From VMCP01 sp964408945 (GTDB taxonomy: Bacteria > Bacteroidota > Bacteroidia > NS11-12g > UBA955), in contig CAYPBJ010000001.1 in the NCBI GenBank assembly GCA_964408945.1, positions 62,001 through 126,000 of the forward strand: 64,000 nucleotides of DNA, in the 5' to 3' direction. Shown here piece after piece: positions 41,975 to 51,186 of the stretch (the first letter of the stretch is position 1; each line of letters opens with the position of its first letter). The position numbers and the translations under genes are program-made. The notes below the pieces were generated by a model, which saw only the letters and a list, made by a program, of their open reading frames with translations, was not told where the DNA came from and did no database searches.

Positions 41975-44011
41975 TTACAAATTTACGGTAAGCTGAACAA
42001 ATAAAATCCGACCCATACCAATGTTTACGCTTCCATTACCGTTATTGTGGACCCCTCCAGTTTGAGCAGTTGCAACTAATTGATTTACATTGAAGATGTT
42101 TTTAGCCCCCCATTGAAATTGCGCTTTGTTGAAGAAATTATGGCTAAAACTAAGGTCAGCAAGAGTGAAGGAGGGCAAAGAATAAATTTCACCATTAGAA
42201 GTAAATCCTTGAGTTTTGCCTGAGAAACGACTAAACCAAAGAACATTGGTGTTATATTTTTTAAGTGGGTATTGGATGTTTAAGGTATGTTGAAACACGC
42301 GCCATTCATTGAGTCCGCCGTCAACATTAACTTTAGCTTTATTTTGAATGAATGATGAGTTCCAAGTGAAGGTTGCGTCATAAATAAAAAATTCAGATGA
42401 AATATTGGCACCGCTGGATGTCATTTCACCAATGTTTATGTATTTATACATGGTGGTATTGGGGTCTACCAAACTCAATTGAATTTGGTTATTGATGGAG
42501 TTGTAAAAACTGGATAGTTTAAATTGTGCGGCAATATTTTTGTTAATGGTGTGACGATAATCAAGAGAGGCAATAAAATTGTGAGAATTTTCAGCTTGTA
42601 GGTTCTCGTTGCCTTGAACGTTATGGTTGATATCTACAAACAAAAAATACATTTCTTTTGCTGTAGGGGCTCTAAATCCTCGGGCATAAGATGCTCGGAA
42701 TTGAGTAAATTTCGAAATTTGATATTTGAGTTGAAAAGACGGTATGATGGGAGCGAATTTTAAGTGATTATTGAAGATTGCAGGGGCTATTTCAGTACCA
42801 AAAGCGTTGTTATAAGCAATTCTTAATGAGGGTTTCAGATTGATTTTTTGGGTAGGTTTGAATTCGAGCGATCCAAATAAGGCGGCATCCCAGATGGGTT
42901 GAAACTTTTGGATTCTCTGACCGGTGATATCTTCACGTTGAATATCATAACCAGCCATGAAAACAAACTTTTTGAATTTGTTATTTTCCCAAAGAGCGCG
43001 CAAATTCATTAGTGTATTTAAGGTAGTGTCTTGGTCAGAGGGTCTTGTAACCACTTCTGAGCCCGAAACTAAATTGCGACGAACATTGATTTTTTCTCGA
43101 TGATATATATTGAAGGCATTTTGAAAGCGAAAACTGTTGTTTGCATTCAATTTATAGTCAACATTGTAGCCTATATCAGCGCGTTGAGTGTAGAAATAAT
43201 TGTTGTAACCGGTGACTCCAATTAAATTGAACTCGGCATTGGAGCGATCTGTTAATTTTTCGTGAAAGTAGTTTAAGTTGATTTTGTGGGTTGTCATTTT
43301 TGTTTTGTATCCCCAGCCCGCATTTCCAAACCATTTGGTTTTGGGCTTCCAATCTACCATTCTGTTTGTAGGATTGAAGTCGAAGCCTTCAAAAAACTGT
43401 CTTCCAATGTTGATGTCTAACCACTGATTTTTTCTATAAAAATACTTAATGCCAGCATCTTGATTGATGTTTTTGGCGCCGTCAAAATAGGCTTTTGCAA
43501 AATAAGAATTTCGGTTGTTTAATGGTGTTTTAGTGATGATGTTTATTACACCACCTATGGCATCTGTACCATAGACCACGCTCATTGGGCCTTCAACTAC
43601 TTCAATTCTTTCAATGCTTTCAGTTGGGATTTGAGATACATCAATATTCCCATTTAACCTGCCAACCATGGGAATTCCATTTACTAGAATTTTAACGTTT
43701 TGTCCCCCCAATCCCTGAAGTTTCACTGAGGAACCTAAACTAGGGTCGTTTGAAATAATCATGGATGATTGATTGTTTAAAACTTCATTCAAGTTCTGAG
43801 CAGCCATATTTTTGATGGTTTTAGAATTAATGACTTGAACAGAGTATGGGTTGTCAGTTGCTAAGCGAGGATTTACTGAAGCAGTTATACTGACGGGGTT
43901 AATCAATTCTACGGTAGAATCAACGGAATCTTCCTTGGAACGCAAAGAATTTTGGGAGTGTAATGAATTTAGCACTCCCAAAATTAAAACTATGAATAGC
44001 GTTCTTTTCAA
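41975..44011 (-). CDS. TonB-dependent outer-membrane receptor (haem/iron or cobalamin type)
   Basis: 678 aa. Signal peptide (1-19), plug domain (about 45-155, with the S-V-Q-V-I-N-S-K-T-I-K segment, and V-V-E-G-P-M-S-V-V-Y-G-T-D-A-I-G-G-V-I-N-I-I-T near 130) and a 22-strand barrel ending in N-L. No N-terminal carboxypeptidase-like extension, so it is not of the SusC type. Its position between two HmuY-like genes suggests haem uptake similar to HmuR; sequence alone does not exclude another ligand. Confidence 0.88.
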   Translation of the reverse strand: MKRTLFIVLILGVLNSLHSQNSLRSKEDSVDSTVELINPVSITASVNPRLATDNPYSVQVINSKTIKNMAAQNLNEVLNNQSSMIISNDPSLGSSVKLQGLGGQNVKILVNGIPMVGRLNGNIDVSQIPTESIERIEVVEGPMSVVYGTDAIGGVINIITKTPLNNRNSYFAKAYFDGAKNINQDAGIKYFYRKNQWLDINIGRQFFEGFDFNPTNRMVDWKPKTKWFGNAGWGYKTKMTTHKINLNYFHEKLTDRSNAEFNLIGVTGYNNYFYTQRADIGYNVDYKLNANNSFRFQNAFNIYHREKINVRRNLVSGSEVVTRPSDQDTTLNTLMNLRALWENNKFKKFVFMAGYDIQREDITGQRIQKFQPIWDAALFGSLEFKPTQKINLKPSLRIAYNNAFGTEIAPAIFNNHLKFAPIIPSFQLKYQISKFTQFRASYARGFRAPTAKEMYFLFVDINHNVQGNENLQAENSHNFIASLDYRHTINKNIAAQFKLSSFYNSINNQIQLSLVDPNTTMYKYINIGEMTSSGANISSEFFIYDATFTWNSSFIQNKAKVNVDGGLNEWRVFQHTLNIQYPLKKYNTNVLWFSRFSGKTQGFTSNGEIYSLPSFTLADLSFSHNFFNKAQFQWGAKNIFNVNQLVATAQTGGVHNNGNGSVNIGMGRILFVQLTVNL

Positions 44012-44037
44012 TGGATTGATTTAATGCTCAGAGAGAA

Positions 44038-45321
44038 TTAGATCTTTGAAAAAGCAATGGTACTTTGACCAAGGTTGTGGGTTACTTCCACGATGTATTG
44101 TCCAGCAGAAAGCGAAGACAAATCAATAGAAGAACGAGTAGAGTTCAACAAAATACGTCCATCGAAACTTCTCACTACAAAATTACTAGCGGTAACATTT
44201 TCTGGGACGATTACGTTGAGTTGCTCAGTTGCAGGAACTGGGAAAACAATGATATTGGCGTTGATGGCTTTCTTAACGCTTGCTTGTGAACCCAATTTTA
44301 CGCGATCTAAAACGCTGTTTCCGTTAGATGTGCCACCAAAACCGGTGAAGCGAATTCCCCAATAGTCAGCGCCGGTTGCATTAGGCACTTCAACAATGTA
44401 CGCACGATCTGCTACAACTTCAAAGGCTTGTCCGTTGAAGGCTTTCCAATCTGAACCAACGCGGGTTAAGTCGTTTTTGAAGCCTTTTCCGCCTGTGGTG
44501 TCTGTATCTGTGATATATAATTCAGGCTTTGCGAGCAGGTCAGCCCATTTAACATTTTCAAGTTTTGCAATTTTCAAGCCGCGTTTTGATTCTACGCCCA
44601 TTGTTAGGTAAGGGATGTAAGCCGTACCTGTGAAAGTTGGAACGTAATAACGAGTAAAATTCAAATGCCAATCGCCGCCGGTGGGTTCTACATTGACTTG
44701 GGTCATTTTTTGTAGGTCGTAGTATTTGTAAGTTCCTCCGTTTGCTTCAGACTGTTTCAAAGTGTCTGTAACAGACATTGGACTACCCAAAGGAGCATAT
44801 TTGAAGATGAAATCACCGTTTGGCTCTTGAGAAATGGGCATGAATTTAACAAAGTAGGTATTTGCTCCTACTGCGAAAGTGAAAAGATACAATGAATCAC
44901 CTTTTACTTTGTGTGAACCAGCATCATAAACTCCCCATGAAAAATCCCATTGGTTGTTTGGGTCAAAATTTTGGTTAAGGGCACCTTTTTCATGAACGTG
45001 CAAATCGTTCATTGGCTTTACCCATGATTTCCATCCGGTGGTATCCATCTGATCAAAAGCGGAGTTGTCTCCTTTTGGATACAAATAGACGTTAACTCCA
45101 GCGGTGTGATTTAGACGAATGCAGTTATCACGGGTGGCAGAAGTATGTGCCATGTGCCATTTGTTGATAGGTGATGTATGTTTGCTCCCAGTGACTACAT
45201 TGAAATAATTACTGTTCGCATAACCTGCACCCATTGACACGGTGTCAGTGATGACAGTTTGAGCTCCCAAGGAACCAAAAAGTGCGCTCACTAACAATGC
45301 TGAAAAAGTATGTTTAATCAT
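44038..45321 (-). CDS. HmuY-like secreted protein with T9SS sorting domain
   Basis: 427 aa from ATG 45321; the longer frame upstream runs antisense into the hscA-like gene. Signal peptide (1-20, ending L-G-A-Q), an HmuY-like region (about 25-340, with G-G-D-W-H-L-N-F-T-R-Y and D-Y-W-G-I-R-F-T-G-F), then a type A T9SS domain (I-V-F-P-V-P-A near 352, ending G-Q-Y-I-V-E-V-T). So it should be placed on or beyond the outer surface. First gene of the operon, 26 nt before the receptor gene. Confidence 0.78.
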   Translation of the reverse strand: MIKHTFSALLVSALFGSLGAQTVITDTVSMGAGYANSNYFNVVTGSKHTSPINKWHMAHTSATRDNCIRLNHTAGVNVYLYPKGDNSAFDQMDTTGWKSWVKPMNDLHVHEKGALNQNFDPNNQWDFSWGVYDAGSHKVKGDSLYLFTFAVGANTYFVKFMPISQEPNGDFIFKYAPLGSPMSVTDTLKQSEANGGTYKYYDLQKMTQVNVEPTGGDWHLNFTRYYVPTFTGTAYIPYLTMGVESKRGLKIAKLENVKWADLLAKPELYITDTDTTGGKGFKNDLTRVGSDWKAFNGQAFEVVADRAYIVEVPNATGADYWGIRFTGFGGTSNGNSVLDRVKLGSQASVKKAINANIIVFPVPATEQLNVIVPENVTASNFVVRSFDGRILLNSTRSSIDLSSLSAGQYIVEVTHNLGQSTIAFSKI

Positions 45322-45338
45322 AGAATTTTTGTTCGGTG

Positions 45339-45346
45339 CAAAGGTA
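45339..45346 (-). promoter_or_regulatory. -7 box of the HmuY-like/TonB operon
   Basis: TACCTTTG on the minus strand, 17 nt before the ATG at 45321. No Fur-like palindrome was seen around it. Confidence 0.5.
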
Positions 45347-45463
45347 ATCCTAACATGCTGGTTGCGATTTATCAAATTCGTCATCTTAATGTCATCGAGT
45401 GTCAATTTAGTGTCATTGATGACTTCAACAAAGAATTGCTTAAACCGTTGTAATTTCGCGGAC

Positions 45464-47386
45464 ATGGCAAAGATTGGAATAAATATCAAACAGGGCAAAA
45501 TTGAATTGCCTAAGGTGATAGTGGGTATAGATTTGGGAACCACAAATTCTTTGATTGCTTATGTACCAAATTTGGAGAAATCAGAAGCAGAAATAGGCTC
45601 AAAAAATACGAGAGAACCGAAAATTATTCCGGTTAGAGGACATGGGTTGATGCCTTCAGTGGTATATTTTGATGAAAATGGCACACCCAGTGTGGGACAA
45701 TATGCAAAAAGCAAAATGGTAACTGAGCCTGAGAGGACAATTTTTAGTGTAAAAAGACTTTTGGGAAAGAGTTATCAAGACGTATCGGAAAAGGCTGATT
45801 ATGTGAGTTATAAAATTATAGAATCAGATCCATCATCTGAATCTATGGTAAAAGTGGAAATTGATGGTAATTTTTACAATCCTATTGAATTGTCTTCGCT
45901 GATTCTAAAGGAAATTAAAACGCAGGCAGAGAAAGAACTTTCAGTACAAATTGAACAGGCGGTTATTACGGTTCCCGCTTATTTTAATGATTCACAAAGA
46001 CAGGCAACGCGCGACGCCGGGAAATTGGCTGGTTTAGATGTATTAAGGATTATCAATGAGCCAACGGCAGCAAGCATAGCCTACGGCATTTCTGAGAAAA
46101 AATCAGGAAATGTCTTGGTTTATGATTTGGGCGGCGGAACTTTCGATGTATCCATATTAACCTTAGAGGATGGTGTGTTTGAAGTACTTTCCACTCATGG
46201 AAATACTTATTTGGGTGGAGACGATTTGGATAGAAGTATCGCCGATTTTTGGTTGAAAAAGCACCAATTGAATTCAAAAGATCTTGCGAAAACAGAGTTG
46301 CAATTATTGAGAATGATAGCGGAAGAGGCTAAAATTTACCTTTCTCAAAATGAAATTTGGAATCAAGCAAAGGCTCAATTTGACCAGACATTTCAATGTG
46401 CTAATGGCACTTTCGTGTTGACATTGAATGTGTCTGAATTGCAAAATGCAGTGGCCCCACTGATTGAAGAAACTCTGAAATCAGTGAATCAAGCATTAAC
46501 TGATGCTCAATTGAAACCTCAACAAATTGATGAAGTGGTTTTGGTGGGAGGCAGCACGCGTTTTCCCGGAATCATCAATGCTTTAACTCCGATGTTTCCG
46601 CATGTATCAATCAATAATCGAATCAATCCTGACGAAGTAGTTGCATTAGGGGCTGCCATCGAAGCAGATGTATTGGCTGGAAATCGGAGCGATGTTTTAC
46701 TTTTAGATGTAACGCCTTTGTCGTTAGGTATTGAGACTGCCGGTGGATTAATGGATGTATTAATCCCTAGAAACAGTAAAATTCCCACAAGATTGGCGAG
46801 AGAATATACCACATCGGTAGACGGACAAGTCAATTTGAAGGTGTCTGTGTATCAAGGGGAGCGAGAATTGGTCGGTGAAAACCGCAAGTTGGGCGAATTT
46901 GTTTTAAAAGGAATACCCTCAATGCCAGCCGGACTGCCTAAAATTCAAATTCAGTTTGCGTTAAATCCGGATGGAATTCTTAAAGTTGCGGCAAAAGAAT
47001 TGAGAAGCGGGGTTGAGCAGGAAGTAGAAATTCAGCCAACATATGGTCTTACTGACAGTCAAGTAGAGGAGATGTTGCTATCGGGATTTCAGAATGCACA
47101 GTCAGATATAGAATTGCGCTTGGTTCAGGAAACCATAAACGAGGGCAACCAAATGATGTATACAGCTGAGCGATTTTTAGAAAAGAACGGACAATATCTT
47201 TCACAAGAAGAAATTGATGGTACCAAACAACGAATTGAAGATTTGCGTTGTCTATTGAACGAAAAAGCTGATAGAAACGCGATAAATCAACAAATTGAAA
47301 GGTTAAATGATTATACTCGTCCGTTTGCAGAGCGGGTTATGGACATTGCGATTGGTCAGGCTTTGAAGGGTAAAACATTAGACTAA
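45464..47386 (+). CDS. hscA: Hsp70-family chaperone, HscA-like
   Basis: 640 aa from ATG 45464. Nucleotide-binding domain with G-I-D-L-G-T-T-N-S near 22, V-Y-D-L-G-G-G-T-F-D near 218 and V-L-V-G-G-S-T-R near 360; a substrate domain with G-L-M-D-V-L-I-P-R-N-S and Y-G-L-T-D-S-Q-V-E-E-M-L, more like HscA than DnaK. HscA helps Fe-S cluster transfer from IscU. The usual hscB/fdx neighbours are absent, so the HscA call rests on sequence character. It is divergent from the haem-like operon (142 nt). Confidence 0.78.
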   Translation: MAKIGINIKQGKIELPKVIVGIDLGTTNSLIAYVPNLEKSEAEIGSKNTREPKIIPVRGHGLMPSVVYFDENGTPSVGQYAKSKMVTEPERTIFSVKRLLGKSYQDVSEKADYVSYKIIESDPSSESMVKVEIDGNFYNPIELSSLILKEIKTQAEKELSVQIEQAVITVPAYFNDSQRQATRDAGKLAGLDVLRIINEPTAASIAYGISEKKSGNVLVYDLGGGTFDVSILTLEDGVFEVLSTHGNTYLGGDDLDRSIADFWLKKHQLNSKDLAKTELQLLRMIAEEAKIYLSQNEIWNQAKAQFDQTFQCANGTFVLTLNVSELQNAVAPLIEETLKSVNQALTDAQLKPQQIDEVVLVGGSTRFPGIINALTPMFPHVSINNRINPDEVVALGAAIEADVLAGNRSDVLLLDVTPLSLGIETAGGLMDVLIPRNSKIPTRLAREYTTSVDGQVNLKVSVYQGERELVGENRKLGEFVLKGIPSMPAGLPKIQIQFALNPDGILKVAAKELRSGVEQEVEIQPTYGLTDSQVEEMLLSGFQNAQSDIELRLVQETINEGNQMMYTAERFLEKNGQYLSQEEIDGTKQRIEDLRCLLNEKADRNAINQQIERLNDYTRPFAERVMDIAIGQALKGKTLD

Positions 47387-47388
47387 TT

Positions 47389-48075
47389 ATGAACAAACGA
47401 ATAGGCGTATTTTTTCTTTCTTTCATTCTACCTTTGGTTGCTTTTGCGCAATTGGCTCCTCAGGAAGTTTCGAATTTGGGGTTTAAGATGGGATTTGGAT
47501 TTTATTCTTTTCACCCGGGGGAGTTGATTAATGCCCGCCCCATGTTGGGATATACAGCAGGATTTAATGTTCACAGTGATTTTACCAAAAAGAAACCTTT
47601 ATACCTACAAGCAGGTTTAGATTTTACTTTAAGAGGGGGGAATTTCTCCAATCCAGAAGAAATTGACAGCGCAGTAAATAGGGCTTACGGAAAGATTACT
47701 TTGGTAACAGTAGATTTTCCGTTGAGCGTTCTGGTTCCGTTAAATCCATCCAAAAAGGCTGAGTCTCCCATGATTAAAATGGGAGTAACTCCAAGTATAT
47801 TATTACGATCTGTAGTATATGTTGGGCCTGACAGAATTCCTTTAAACAGTCAAATATATCAGCAAACTTGGGAAAATCTACCCCTAAAACAAGTTGAGGT
47901 TTTGGCGCATGTTGGATATCAGAAAAAGGTTTCTGAAGTGGGTTATTATATAGGATTGAACTTTGGGGTAAACAATCTAAATCCAGGAAATTTCAAAATT
48001 GACGGAATATACCCGGCTACAGGAACCGGTAAACGTATTTCTACGTGGTCTATCGAAGCAGTCATGCTTTTTTAA
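47389..48075 (+). CDS. outer-membrane beta-barrel protein (PorT/OMP_b-brl type)
   Basis: 228 aa. Signal peptide (1-21, ending A-F-A-Q), then alternating hydrophobic strands, the G-F-K-M-G-F-G segment near 30 and a C-terminal aromatic residue (M-L-F), all marks of a small eight- to ten-stranded barrel. Many such genes in Bacteroidota are named porin-like or PorT-like; function is unknown. It starts 2 nt after the HscA-like gene, so the two are probably co-transcribed. Confidence 0.75.
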   Translation: MNKRIGVFFLSFILPLVAFAQLAPQEVSNLGFKMGFGFYSFHPGELINARPMLGYTAGFNVHSDFTKKKPLYLQAGLDFTLRGGNFSNPEEIDSAVNRAYGKITLVTVDFPLSVLVPLNPSKKAESPMIKMGVTPSILLRSVVYVGPDRIPLNSQIYQQTWENLPLKQVEVLAHVGYQKKVSEVGYYIGLNFGVNNLNPGNFKIDGIYPATGTGKRISTWSIEAVMLF

Positions 48076-48113
48076 GGCAATAGCCCGATATTTGCAGTAT
48101 ATTTCATTCTGCC

Positions 48114-49424
48114 GTGTCTCAATCTGTCGCATTATATACTTTAGGTTGCAAGCTAAATTTTGCTGAGAGTTCAACCATTGCGCAGCAATTGATGAAGAAT
48201 GGTTTTGAGCGCAAGGAGTTTCACGAAGGGGCAGATTTATATGTTATAAATACCTGCTCTGTGACTGATCATGCTGACAGGAAATGCAAGAAAGTAGTGA
48301 GCGAGGCCTTGAAGCACAACCCCAATGCGTATATAGTTATAGTGGGTTGCTACGCTCAATTGAAACCTGAAGAAATTGCCAACATTCCTGGGGTGGATAT
48401 GGTTTTGGGTGCGGCCGAGAAGTTTCAATTAATGGATTATCTTCACAGCCTAAACAAAGAACCAAAAGCAAGGCTCCACAACCAACCCATTAAAGATGTC
48501 AATGAGTTTGTACCCGGATTTAGTGAGGGTGATAGAACCAGGATGTTTTTAAAGGTGCAAGACGGTTGTGATTATTTTTGCAGTTTTTGCACCATTCCTT
48601 TGGCCAGAGGTAAAAGTAGAAGTGCCAATATTGAAACTACCCTTAAACAAGTGCACGATGCCACTGCCAAAGGAGTAAAAGAGGTGGTGCTAACTGGGGT
48701 TAATTTGGGTGATTTTGGGGTCAATCATGAAGAAGATTTTTACGGACTCATTCAAGAATTGGATAAAATTGAACAGGTTAAAAGATATCGAATCAGTAGT
48801 ATTGAACCCAATTTATTGACTGATGATATCATTCGATTTGTTGCTCAAAGTGAAAAATTTGTTCCCCATTTTCATATTCCCCTTCAAAGCGGAAACGATG
48901 AACTACTTCAGCGAATGAGAAGAAAATACCTCAGTGATTTATACAGGAGTAGGGTAAATTTAATCAAAGAACTCATGCCTGATTGTTGCATTGGTGTGGA
49001 TGTTATTGTGGGCTTTCCAGGAGAATCTGAAGAGCATTTCTTAAACACCTATGAGTTTATCAATGAACTTCCCGTTTCCTATTTGCATGTGTTTCCATAC
49101 AGCGAAAGGCCAAATACTACGGCCCGAAAAATGAAAGAAGTCGTTCCTGTTAAGGTTAGAGGACAAAGAACTACCATGCTTAGAGGACTGTCGGAAAAGA
49201 AAAAGAGGGCATTCTATGAGTCTCAGTTGGGCAAAACTCGACCTGTTTTATTCGAGCACGATGTGAAGAACGGTAAAATGGAAGGGTACACTGACAATTA
49301 CATTAGGGTAGTAACTGATTATGATCCTTTGTTGATTGATGCTATCGTTCCTTTTTACATGCAACATATTGATGCAGATTTCTTAATGCAGGGCACCTTT
49401 GAATCTGCACATATAACCCTTTAA
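48114..49424 (+). CDS. mtaB: tRNA (N6-threonylcarbamoyladenosine(37)-C2)-methylthiotransferase
   Basis: 436-aa radical-SAM enzyme that makes ms2t6A in tRNAs reading ANN codons. N-terminal UPF0004 domain with Cys (L-G-C-K-L-N near 11, I-N-T-C-S-V-T near 46, G-C-Y-A near 82), the radical-SAM C-D-Y-F-C-S-F-C cluster near 153 and a C-terminal TRAM domain. The start is GTG. The G-V-N-L-G and F-H-I-P-L-Q-S-G motifs fit MtaB rather than MiaB. Confidence 0.92.
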   Translation: MSQSVALYTLGCKLNFAESSTIAQQLMKNGFERKEFHEGADLYVINTCSVTDHADRKCKKVVSEALKHNPNAYIVIVGCYAQLKPEEIANIPGVDMVLGAAEKFQLMDYLHSLNKEPKARLHNQPIKDVNEFVPGFSEGDRTRMFLKVQDGCDYFCSFCTIPLARGKSRSANIETTLKQVHDATAKGVKEVVLTGVNLGDFGVNHEEDFYGLIQELDKIEQVKRYRISSIEPNLLTDDIIRFVAQSEKFVPHFHIPLQSGNDELLQRMRRKYLSDLYRSRVNLIKELMPDCCIGVDVIVGFPGESEEHFLNTYEFINELPVSYLHVFPYSERPNTTARKMKEVVPVKVRGQRTTMLRGLSEKKKRAFYESQLGKTRPVLFEHDVKNGKMEGYTDNYIRVVTDYDPLLIDAIVPFYMQHIDADFLMQGTFESAHITL

Positions 49425-49432
49425 TTTGAACC

Positions 49433-50614
49433 ATGTTTCCTACCCTATATCATTTCATCAAAGACACTCTGGGTCTTGAATTTCGTTTTTTAGAAATCGT
49501 AAACACCTTTGGGTTGTTTGTGGCTTTTGCTATTGGAGCTGCATATTGGGCCATGCAAACTGAATTTGCGCGCAAAACCCAGTTGGGAATTTTTGCAAAA
49601 CGCACCCAACAGATTACAGTGGGTGAGAAATTTCCTTTGAGTGATTACATCATGAACGGGGCGCTTTTATTTATTTTTGGTTACAAGATCTTGTTTTTGG
49701 CCATAAATACGGGCTCAGACTTTTCGCCGCAAGAGCATATTTTTACTTCCGAGGGAAATTGGTTGTTGGGTATTTTGTTGGCTTCAGTGGGTACTTATTA
49801 CCGCTACCGCGAGGATGTAAAACAGCGCTTAAATCCGCCAGTAAAAAAAAACATTGAGATCTCAATTGCAGATGAAATGTCTACCATTACCGGGGTAGCG
49901 TTAATCAGTGGTTTTTTGGGTGCCAAGGTGTTTCATATTTTAGAAACTCCCGAAAACTTTTCATTAACGGCTATTGTAAGTCAACTGTTTACAACCGGTG
50001 GATGGACGTTTTATGGTGGTTTGATTATGGGTGCATTGGGTGTGCTGATCTATACTCAGCGACGCGGGTACCACTATTTGAATGTGCTTGATGCAGGTGT
50101 TCCCGCCATGATGTTGTCATACGGTGTAGGAAGATTTGGATGTCATTTTTCTGGAGACGGCGACTGGGGAATTGCCAATTTAAAGCCTTCGTCTTGGTTA
50201 CCAGATTGGGCATGGGCCTATAAATACCCCCACAATGTATTGGGGAAAGATTATGGGGCAGCTGGTATGGAGCCAATACCCGGTTGTGAGGGGAACTATT
50301 GTTTTCAATTGATTGATCCGGTGTATCCCACGCCGTTGTACGAAGCTTTGATGGCCTTAGCTCTTTTTGGAGTGCTTTGGTTTTTAGTGCGAAAAATGTC
50401 TTTAAAACCCGGACAAGTATTTGGAATTTACTTGATTTTCGCTGGCGTTGAGAGATTTTTAATTGAGAGCATTCGTGAGCACGGAGACAGCCTTTATCGA
50501 TTAGGAGATATGCTTTTCTCACAAGCACAAATGATTTCTTTGGTTTTATTCGTTACAGGTATATGCGTTTTATTTTTGACTCACAAAGGGTTGCTCAAGC
50601 CGGCTTCTCACTGA
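49433..50614 (+). CDS. lgt: prolipoprotein diacylglyceryl transferase
   Basis: 393-aa inner-membrane enzyme that attaches diacylglycerol to lipobox Cys. About seven to nine helices; the signature G-R-F-G-C-H-F-S-G-D-G-D-W-G is near 232-245 and the catalytic region has Y-G-G-L-I-M-G near 192. Length is greater than in E. coli (291 aa), as usual in Bacteroidota. It would serve the many lipoproteins in this window. The 3' end overlaps the DUF4294 gene by 52 bp. Confidence 0.93.
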   Translation: MFPTLYHFIKDTLGLEFRFLEIVNTFGLFVAFAIGAAYWAMQTEFARKTQLGIFAKRTQQITVGEKFPLSDYIMNGALLFIFGYKILFLAINTGSDFSPQEHIFTSEGNWLLGILLASVGTYYRYREDVKQRLNPPVKKNIEISIADEMSTITGVALISGFLGAKVFHILETPENFSLTAIVSQLFTTGGWTFYGGLIMGALGVLIYTQRRGYHYLNVLDAGVPAMMLSYGVGRFGCHFSGDGDWGIANLKPSSWLPDWAWAYKYPHNVLGKDYGAAGMEPIPGCEGNYCFQLIDPVYPTPLYEALMALALFGVLWFLVRKMSLKPGQVFGIYLIFAGVERFLIESIREHGDSLYRLGDMLFSQAQMISLVLFVTGICVLFLTHKGLLKPASH

Positions 50615-51186
50615 TTTTTTTTATTTTCGGGGGACGCGTCTACGCACAAACGCCTGCGCAACCGTCGCCAAATCCACCGAAGGTGGCCGAAATCAAGCAA
50701 AAAGTAGAACAAAATCGCGATACCATTTTCATTGATTACGACAAAATTGATCCTGTTTTGGTATCGGGATCTTTGGATGCGGAACATCAAAAGCAGTATC
50801 AAATATTGAGGCGAAGGGTAATAAAAACAATGCCTTATGCTAAGATGGCGGCCTACAAAATTCAGGCAATGGAAGACAAATTGGCTACCATAAAGAATAA
50901 GAAAGACCGGAAGAAATACATTAAACAATCAGAAAAAGCCATTAAAGCTATGTACACCCAACAGTTAAAAAATTTAACCATTGGAGAAGGTCAAGTTTTG
51001 ATGAAATTATTGCACCGAGAAACAGGGAAAACCACTTGGGAAATCATGAAGAATTACCGAGGAACTACTGAAGCCTTATTTTGGCAGGTGTTTGGCAGCA
51101 TGTGGGGGCACAACCTTAAGCTCGAATACGATCCGGTTGTGGACTATCAAATTGAAAATATCATCAAGCGTGAGCGTCTGGAGTGA
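50563..51186 (+). CDS. DUF4294 family secreted protein
   Basis: 207 aa. Signal-like N-terminus (ending V-Y-A-Q) and a helical, basic domain with R-R-R-V-I-K-T-M-P-Y-A-K, L-L-H-R-E-T-G-K-T and F-W-Q-V-F-G, as in DUF4294 proteins of Bacteroidota. Function is unknown. The start codon lies 52 bp inside lgt. If correct, the N-terminal leader is encoded in an alternative frame of lgt. It ends inside the convergent permease gene (23-bp overlap). Confidence 0.82.
   Translation: MRFIFDSQRVAQAGFSLIFFIFGGRVYAQTPAQPSPNPPKVAEIKQKVEQNRDTIFIDYDKIDPVLVSGSLDAEHQKQYQILRRRVIKTMPYAKMAAYKIQAMEDKLATIKNKKDRKKYIKQSEKAIKAMYTQQLKNLTIGEGQVLMKLLHRETGKTTWEIMKNYRGTTEALFWQVFGSMWGHNLKLEYDPVVDYQIENIIKRERLE

Noticed and set aside
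45329..45463. Longer N-terminus for the HscA-like protein starting at 45329
   Set aside because: The added 45 residues do not look like any Hsp70 start and cover the divergent promoter; ATG 45464 gives a normal length.
45322..45543. Longer N-terminus for the T9SS HmuY-like protein starting at 45543
   Set aside because: It would be antisense to the HscA-like start and hide the signal peptide that begins at 45321.
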